Assembly (NCBI GenBank): GCA_023450745.1 | Contig: JAEXGR010000080.1 | Span: 1-64,000 of the forward strand | Direction: 5' to 3' | Origin: Synergistota bacterium | GTDB lineage: Bacteria > Synergistota > Synergistia > Synergistales > Synergistaceae | Length of the DNA: 64,000 nucleotides | In this document: in pieces, positions 60,460 through 64,000 of the stretch | Layout of the letters: each line of letters starts with the position of its first letter | Position numbering within the stretch: the stretch's first letter is position 1 | Notes under the pieces: model-generated | Told to the model about the DNA's origin: nothing | Databases searched by the model: none | What the model saw: the letters and a program-made list of their open reading frames with translations, nothing else | Made by a program: the position numbers and the translations under genes

Positions 60460-62847
60460 TTGCGAAAAAATACCGCAGAGTGTACGATGGGAGGATTGCT
60501 GCACGACGTTGGGAAGGTAATTTACAGAGCCGGCTTGGACGCGGGAAATCACAGCGAGTCAGGCGCCAGGTGGCTTGAAAATACCCTCTCCCAGCGCTCT
60601 GAGTTCCGCCCGCTCTTTGAGTGCGCGCGCTACCATCACGCAAGATATCTGAGAGACGCGCGCGTTGACCGCGCCTCTCCGGCGTGGATAGTCTATATCG
60701 CCGATAATATCGCGGCCGGCGCCGACAGGCGGGAACGCGGCGACGAAGGAACGGGGGGCGCGCTCTTCGAAAGAGAGATACCGCTGTCATCTGTCTTCAA
60801 CATCCTGAACGGCGGCAGCGGCAGGGGACGGCACGCGCCCGCCAACCTCTCTCCGCTGGCAAACTATCCCTCCCCGAATACCCCAGCTATAGGCAGCGAT
60901 GAGTATCGGAAGAAGGCCGCCGAACTGGAGGGAGAATTAAAAAAATTTCTCACTTCGGATGGGAAATATATCAATTCGCTGCTCGGGCTGCTTGAAACGC
61001 TCTTCTCTTTCATACCGTCGAGCACCGCGACCAATGAGCTCTGCGACATATCCCTCTATGACCACTGCAAGGTGACGGCGGCGGTCGCGGCGGCGATATC
61101 CGAATATCTGGCCGCGCGCGGCGTCGATGATTTTAAAGAGGCGCTCTTCACCAAGGAGAAGAGCTTCATGGATGAGAAAGCCTTTCTCCTCTTTTCCTGC
61201 GACTTTTCCGGCATCCAGAAATTTATCTATATGGTCGAACCGGGAAAGGCGCTCAAATCGCTGCGCAGCCGTTCATTTACCCTCGAACTTTTCATGGAAC
61301 ATGTCATTGATGAAATCATCGAAGGCTGCGGCCTCTCGCGCGCCAACCTTATCTATTCCGGCGGCGGACACGCCTACATGCTGCTGCCCAATACGGAAGA
61401 AACCAAGAGCTTTCTGCGCGCCGCGAAGGCGGCTACGAACCGGTGGCTCTCGAAAAACTTTGGCACGGCGCTCTTTCTCGCCTCTGCCTGGCGCGAGTGC
61501 TCGCCCAACGATCTGCGAAACGTCCCCGCCGCCTCCGCCCCCTATCCGCGCCTATTTCGCGAGCTGAGCTCCATGCTCTCCGCCGCCAAGAACGCGCGTT
61601 ACAGCGCGGAGGAGCTGCGCGCGCTCAATTCCGCGAAGCGGGACGACGGCAGAGAGTGCCGCATCTGCGGCACGGAAGAGGATGTAAACGGCGACGGCCT
61701 CTGCCTCTGGTGTTCCTCCTTCGCTGAAATTTCAAACGAAATACTCAAAGAGGATATCTTCATCTCCGTCACCAAAGAAAGAGAAGCGGGACTTCACTCC
61801 ATCGAACTGCCCGAGGTGACAGCAGGAGAACGGAGGTTCGCCGCCATAGCCAATTTGGACAAAGCGCGGCGGCTCGTCGATAGCGGCGCGAGTCTGAGGA
61901 CATACAGCAAGAACAGGCCGCACTCCGGACTCAACTACAGCACCAACCTCTATATGGGCGATTATGTCAGCGAAAAAGAGATGTCCAGCCTGGCGGCGGA
62001 AGCGGAAGGCATCGAGCGCATCGCCATCTGCCGCGCCGACGTCGACAACCTCGGGCTCGCCTTCACCGCCGGCTTCCAGCGAGGCGGCGCGAACGCCGAA
62101 GAGCGCTTCCGCTATCAGACGCTCTCTCGCTCCGCGGCTTTCTCCAGAGAGATGTCGCTCTTCTTCAAGTACTATATCAATTCAATCCTGCGTCGGGACG
62201 ACCGCGGCATCACGCCGCTGAACATATCTTCCGCACCGGCGGAGAAGGGGCGGAAGCTGCTCGTCGTCTATTCCGGCGGGGACGACGTCTTCATCGTCGG
62301 CGCGTGGGACGACGTAATCGGCGCCGCCTGCGACATTCAGAAAGCCTTCGAAAAATATACGCAGGGGACGCTCTCAATCTCCGCCGGAATCGGAGTCTTC
62401 AAGCCGAAATATCCGATTTATCACGCGGCGGCGCTGACAGAAGAACTTGAAGCGGCCTCAAAGAGCGCCGCCGGCAAAGGCTGCGTGACGCTCTTTGACG
62501 CTCACAGACACACCTATAAGTGGGAGCGCTTCCGCAGCGGAGTCCTGCCCAAGGTGCGTCTGCTGGAAGAGTACTTCGGCCATTCGGCAGAGGGAGAAAG
62601 CGCCAAGGGCAAGGCTTTCCTCTATAGGCTCCTCGACCTCGCGAGAAACGCCGAAGAGAAGATAAACATCGCCCGAGCCGCTTACCTGCTGGCACGCATG
62701 GAACCCTCCTCGGCGGAGAGGAAAAAGGAATTTGCGCATTTTTCTGCGAATATCTTTTCGTGCTTCCTGAACGAAAATGAACGCCAAGAGCTGATAACCG
62801 CGATATATATCTACGTATATATGGTACGTCAAAGGAGTGAAGAGTGA
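60460..62847 (+). CDS. cas10: CRISPR type III-A Cas10/Csm1
   Basis: The large subunit of the Csm complex, 795 residues. The HD nuclease motif is MGGLLHDVGKV (His15, Asp16). A zinc ribbon CRICGTEEDVNGDGLCLWC lies near residues 400-420. The cyclase motif GGDD (about 606-609) is intact in VYSGGDDVFIVG, so cyclic oligoadenylate synthesis should be active, matching the presence of Csm6. The start is TTG after a GGAGG site. The stop overlaps the csm2 start (TGATG). Confidence 0.96.
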   Translation: MRKNTAECTMGGLLHDVGKVIYRAGLDAGNHSESGARWLENTLSQRSEFRPLFECARYHHARYLRDARVDRASPAWIVYIADNIAAGADRRERGDEGTGGALFEREIPLSSVFNILNGGSGRGRHAPANLSPLANYPSPNTPAIGSDEYRKKAAELEGELKKFLTSDGKYINSLLGLLETLFSFIPSSTATNELCDISLYDHCKVTAAVAAAISEYLAARGVDDFKEALFTKEKSFMDEKAFLLFSCDFSGIQKFIYMVEPGKALKSLRSRSFTLELFMEHVIDEIIEGCGLSRANLIYSGGGHAYMLLPNTEETKSFLRAAKAATNRWLSKNFGTALFLASAWRECSPNDLRNVPAASAPYPRLFRELSSMLSAAKNARYSAEELRALNSAKRDDGRECRICGTEEDVNGDGLCLWCSSFAEISNEILKEDIFISVTKEREAGLHSIELPEVTAGERRFAAIANLDKARRLVDSGASLRTYSKNRPHSGLNYSTNLYMGDYVSEKEMSSLAAEAEGIERIAICRADVDNLGLAFTAGFQRGGANAEERFRYQTLSRSAAFSREMSLFFKYYINSILRRDDRGITPLNISSAPAEKGRKLLVVYSGGDDVFIVGAWDDVIGAACDIQKAFEKYTQGTLSISAGIGVFKPKYPIYHAAALTEELEAASKSAAGKGCVTLFDAHRHTYKWERFRSGVLPKVRLLEEYFGHSAEGESAKGKAFLYRLLDLARNAEEKINIARAAYLLARMEPSSAERKKEFAHFSANIFSCFLNENERQELITAIYIYVYMVRQRSEE

Positions 62848-63350
62848 TGGTTGGCCCCGGAAATAACAGAGGCGGAAATAATAATTACAGAGGAAACCCT
62901 TACCCGCAGGATCAGAGACAAAGGCAGGAGCCTGTTTCTCCGCCGCGCCCCGCGCCCGCGGAAAAGCTGCCGGAGGAATATGTCGATAGCGCGGAGCGGG
63001 TGATAAAAAAAATCGGCAGGCCGGACAGATATGATTCAGAAAAATTGTCTTTCAGCCTGACCAATACAAAAATACGCCGCCTGCTTTCGCTGATGGTCGG
63101 CATCGTGAACGCCGAACGGCTGAGGAAGGAGCCCCTTATGTCGCAGGAGAGCGTCGAAGGGCTGATGATGGCGCGCGTCCGCGTCGCCTACGAAGCGGGG
63201 CGCGATCCCGAGGTATCCGAATTTGTCAAAGAGGCGAAATTGATGGAATATATCAAGGGCGTGGGAAAGGACAGAAAAGAATTTATCCGTTTCGCGCGCT
63301 ACATGGAGGCCCTCGTGGCCTGGCACCGTTTTTACGGCGGGAAAAACTAG
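62847..63350 (+). CDS. csm2: CRISPR type III-A small subunit Csm2
   Basis: A 167-residue protein of the Csm2 family: the helical core (about 45-167) includes RRLLSLMVGIVNAERL and a C-terminal FIRFARYMEALVAWHRF, the typical small-subunit end. The first 40 residues are rich in Gly, Asn, Arg and Pro (GPGNNRGGNNNYRGNPY) and probably disordered. It lines the crRNA-target duplex in the Csm complex. Start ATG overlaps the cas10 stop; GTG one codon earlier is an alternative. Confidence 0.92.
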   Translation: MVGPGNNRGGNNNYRGNPYPQDQRQRQEPVSPPRPAPAEKLPEEYVDSAERVIKKIGRPDRYDSEKLSFSLTNTKIRRLLSLMVGIVNAERLRKEPLMSQESVEGLMMARVRVAYEAGRDPEVSEFVKEAKLMEYIKGVGKDRKEFIRFARYMEALVAWHRFYGGKN

Positions 63351-63363
63351 GGAGGAAACGATC

Positions 63364-64000
63364 ATGGGCGGAAAAATCAAGATAGACACAGAACTGGAAG
63401 TCGTCACAGGAATGCATATCGGCGGTTCGAGCGAGTATTCCCCCATCGGCGCGGTAGACAGCCCCGTAGCCTCCGACCCGCGCACGGGACAGCCGATAGT
63501 GCCGGGCAGCTCCTTAAAAGGCAAGATGCGCGCGCTGCTCTCGGCCAGCCTCGCCGGAGGCGAGAAGAAAACTCCCAACGACGACCCCGAGGAGATATTG
63601 CGCCTTTTCGGCGCCAGCGCGCCGAAAATCATTCGCTCCCGCCTTCAGTTTGCCGACGCCTTCGTCGTCAACGCTAAAGAATTCAGCGAAATCGGCCTCA
63701 CCGAAGTCAAGTTTGAGAACGCCATCAACAGAATCACGCTCGTGGCCAACCCCAGGCAGATAGAGCGCGTCGTGAAGGGCGTCAGATTCGGCGTCGGCAT
63801 CGTCTACGACGCGCCGGACGACGAAAAAGAACGCGCGGAAGATATGCGCCTGCTCGCGAAGGCGATGAAGCTCCTGCAAATAGATTATCTCGGGGGTCAC
63901 GGCACTCGGGGCAGCGGACGAGTAAGCTTCAAAAATATAAAACTCACCTCTCCCGACGGCTCCATCGCCAAAGAAGGGCTTGACGGCCTCGAAGAGCTAT
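63364..64000 (+). CDS. csm3: CRISPR type III-A backbone RAMP Csm3 (partial, runs off the window)
   Basis: About 212 residues are visible from the ATG at 63364. The protein opens with the RAMP signature (TGMHIGGSSEYSPIGAVDSP) containing the Asp that cleaves target RNA in Csm3, then PIVPGSSLKGKMRALL and the glycine-rich loop LGGHGTRGSGRV. The 3' end lies beyond base 64000. It forms the helical backbone of the Csm complex and is followed in such operons by csm4 and csm5, not visible here. Confidence 0.95.
   Translation, partial: MGGKIKIDTELEVVTGMHIGGSSEYSPIGAVDSPVASDPRTGQPIVPGSSLKGKMRALLSASLAGGEKKTPNDDPEEILRLFGASAPKIIRSRLQFADAFVVNAKEFSEIGLTEVKFENAINRITLVANPRQIERVVKGVRFGVGIVYDAPDDEKERAEDMRLLAKAMKLLQIDYLGGHGTRGSGRVSFKNIKLTSPDGSIAKEGLDGLEEL

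Overview
The window (about 55% G+C by impression, AT-rich between genes) looks like the chromosome of an anaerobic, amino-acid-fermenting bacterium. The mix of TRAP transporters, corrinoid methyltransferases with ASKHA activators, proline-racemase enzymes, a selenocysteine-containing Grd-type reductase and a Cas10/Csm CRISPR system suggests the Synergistota, perhaps a Cloacibacillus relative. That assignment is inference from gene content; no rRNA or tRNA gene was recognised to test it.

Layout. 0.1-8.7 kb (minus strand): a TRAP importer (dctP-dctQ-dctM) runs into a ProC-like reductase, an ASKHA hydantoinase/oxoprolinase-like protein, a B12-binding enzyme and a second DctP. 9.0-11.3 kb: a patatin/Omp85 outer-membrane lipase, followed by 650 bp of large inverted repeats. 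12.0-17.3 kb (minus): a tightly packed histidine operon hisZ-G-B-A-IE-H-F, divergent from a HAD phosphatase plus hisC. 19.4-27.2 kb: a catabolic island (two proline-racemase-family proteins, GrdE- and GrdB-like reductase subunits with an in-frame UGA read as selenocysteine, an AraC regulator and a Na+/solute symporter). The island lies between two copies of the 3' end of hisC, a 71-bp direct repeat 7,858 bp apart. 27.3-39.8 kb: a DUF805 protein, a BMP-type binding protein, and a putative PadR regulon. The regulon has two near-identical UroD/MtaA-like methyltransferases, two CobW-type GTPases, a Cys-rich DUF5714-like protein and an SsuABC-type importer. A palindrome close to ATTAGAC-N3-GTCTAAT recurs upstream of the methyltransferases, the padR gene and, in half-site form, the second CobW gene. 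A CGNR regulator and a DMT exporter sit inside this stretch.

39.8-56.0 kb: a decayed MerR-type gene and an RpiR regulator, then a corrinoid demethylation operon: MtaA-like protein fused to a thioredoxin-like domain, non-pyrrolysine MttB-family methyltransferase, corrinoid protein and BCCT transporter. After it come a hydantoinase-like ASKHA protein, two RACo-like corrinoid activators, each followed by a MetH-activation-domain-like protein, an ornithine-cyclodeaminase-family enzyme and a broken class III aminotransferase. 56.0-58.6 kb: a DMT exporter and an orphan two-domain ABC ATPase. 58.8 kb to the end: a four-repeat CRISPR array and a type III-A operon (csm6, cas10, csm2, partial csm3).

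How the parts fit: most of the accessory DNA imports nitrogenous compounds (TRAP, SSS, BCCT, ABC importers) and breaks them down with cobalamin- or selenium-dependent chemistry, with ASKHA-type ATPases as the probable reactivators of the corrinoid enzymes. The strongest candidates for undescribed biology are the hisC-bounded selenoprotein reductase island and the PadR-operator methyltransferase regulon.
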